Made by a program: the position numbers and the translations under genes | The notes under the pieces: model-generated | Databases searched by the model: none | The model's input: the letters and a program-made list of their open reading frames with translations, nothing else | What the model was told of the DNA's origin: nothing | From: Allobosea sp039673065 | GTDB lineage: Bacteria > Pseudomonadota > Alphaproteobacteria > Rhizobiales > Beijerinckiaceae | Direction: 5' to 3' | Assembly (NCBI RefSeq): GCF_039673065.1 | Contig: NZ_JBDJKW010000009.1 | Location: forward strand, 124,001 to 188,000 | DNA: 64,000 nt | Shown: piece after piece, positions 63,777-64,000 of the stretch | Layout: the number at the start of each line of letters is the position of its first letter | Position numbering within the stretch: position 1 is the first letter of the stretch

Positions 63777-64000
63777 ATGACCGCTGCCGACCTGGATTCA
63801 CTCGCCCTTCTGACCGCGGCCCAGATGGCCGCCTGCGATGCCGCCACCATCCCCGCCGGCACGAAGGGCATCGTCCTGATGGAGCGCGCGGGCAGGGCGG
63901 TCGCTGAGGCTGCGCTCCGGCGGACGACGCCGGGCGAGCGAATCCTCGTGCTCTGCGGCCCCGGGAACAATGGCGGGGATGGCTTCGTCGCCGCCCGGCT
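63777..64000 (+). CDS. nnr: NAD(P)H-hydrate epimerase (probably fused to dehydratase), 5' part only
   Basis: The first 74 codons of a YjeF-family gene, cut by the window end. LLTAAQMAACDAATI and LMERAGRAVAEAAL match the start of the NAD(P)HX epimerase domain, and LCGPGNNGGDGFVAAR is its signature loop. The enzyme repairs hydrated NADH and NADPH. In bacteria it is usually a fusion with the ADP-dependent dehydratase, which would lie beyond the window. ATG at 63777; divergent from glnB. Confidence 0.92.
   Translation, partial: MTAADLDSLALLTAAQMAACDAATIPAGTKGIVLMERAGRAVAEAALRRTTPGERILVLCGPGNNGGDGFVAAR

Overview
This 64 kb window looks like a stretch of chromosome from a high-GC alphaproteobacterium of the order Hyphomicrobiales (Rhizobiales). 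Bosea or a close relative is my best guess. The inference rests on the base composition, the gene content and order (bcp / AsmA-like / tyrS; a suf operon headed by a NifS-like desulfurase; pyrB beside a dihydroorotase lacking its HxH motif; topA near dprA; glnB-glnA), an Irr-type iron box, and short dispersed palindromic repeats. I see no insertion sequence, prophage, CRISPR array, rRNA or tRNA.

Layout. 1-8.0 kb: housekeeping genes (cyclophilin, queA, bcp, a large AsmA-like envelope protein, tyrS, an alpha/beta hydrolase). 8.1-15.2 kb: a suf Fe-S assembly operon (nifS-like, sufB, sufC, sufD, a 4-oxalocrotonate-tautomerase-like gene, sufS, sufT). It has a clear promoter, an Irr-box-like dyad where transcription should start, and a strong terminator. 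15.5-23.6 kb: a divergent catabolic cluster (RidA, aryl-CoA ligase, acyl-CoA dehydrogenase, enoyl-CoA hydratase, MarR regulator, SDR; facing a flavin monooxygenase/old-yellow-enzyme fusion). I read it as aerobic 2-aminobenzoate (anthranilate) degradation through its CoA thioester, with matching MarR-type operators at both promoters. 23.8-26.5 kb: a VOC dioxygenase-like protein, a membrane-anchored Tlde1/DUF2778 protein and a small secreted protein. 26.8-36.2 kb: topA, pyrB, pseudo-dihydroorotase, plsY, dprA, small secreted proteins and ruvX.

36.2-42.9 kb: a second catabolic cluster (TctC-type binding protein, GntR regulator, suyA, suyB, a PSE-family exporter and two unrelated 2-hydroxyacid dehydrogenases). 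It fits uptake and desulfonation of sulfolactate: the two dehydrogenases invert (S)- to (R)-sulfolactate through sulfopyruvate, SuyAB cuts it to pyruvate and sulfite, and the exporter removes the sulfur anion. A perfect 14-bp palindrome lies between the regulator and suyA. 43-64 kb: a lipoprotein, adenine deaminase, a UPF0173 hydrolase, gatC-gatA, a PhzF-like protein, a YjbR protein with an Ldh-family dehydrogenase, a detached A-type Fe-S carrier (sufA/erpA-like), a diguanylate cyclase, a DEAD-box helicase, a LysR regulator, parE, a glycosyltransferase and FkbM methyltransferase pair, glnA-glnB, and the start of an NAD(P)HX epimerase/dehydratase gene.

The most informative regions are the two catabolic clusters with their operators, the Irr-like box and tautomerase in the suf operon, and a family of palindromic repeats that keep the same outer arms but carry different inner hairpins.
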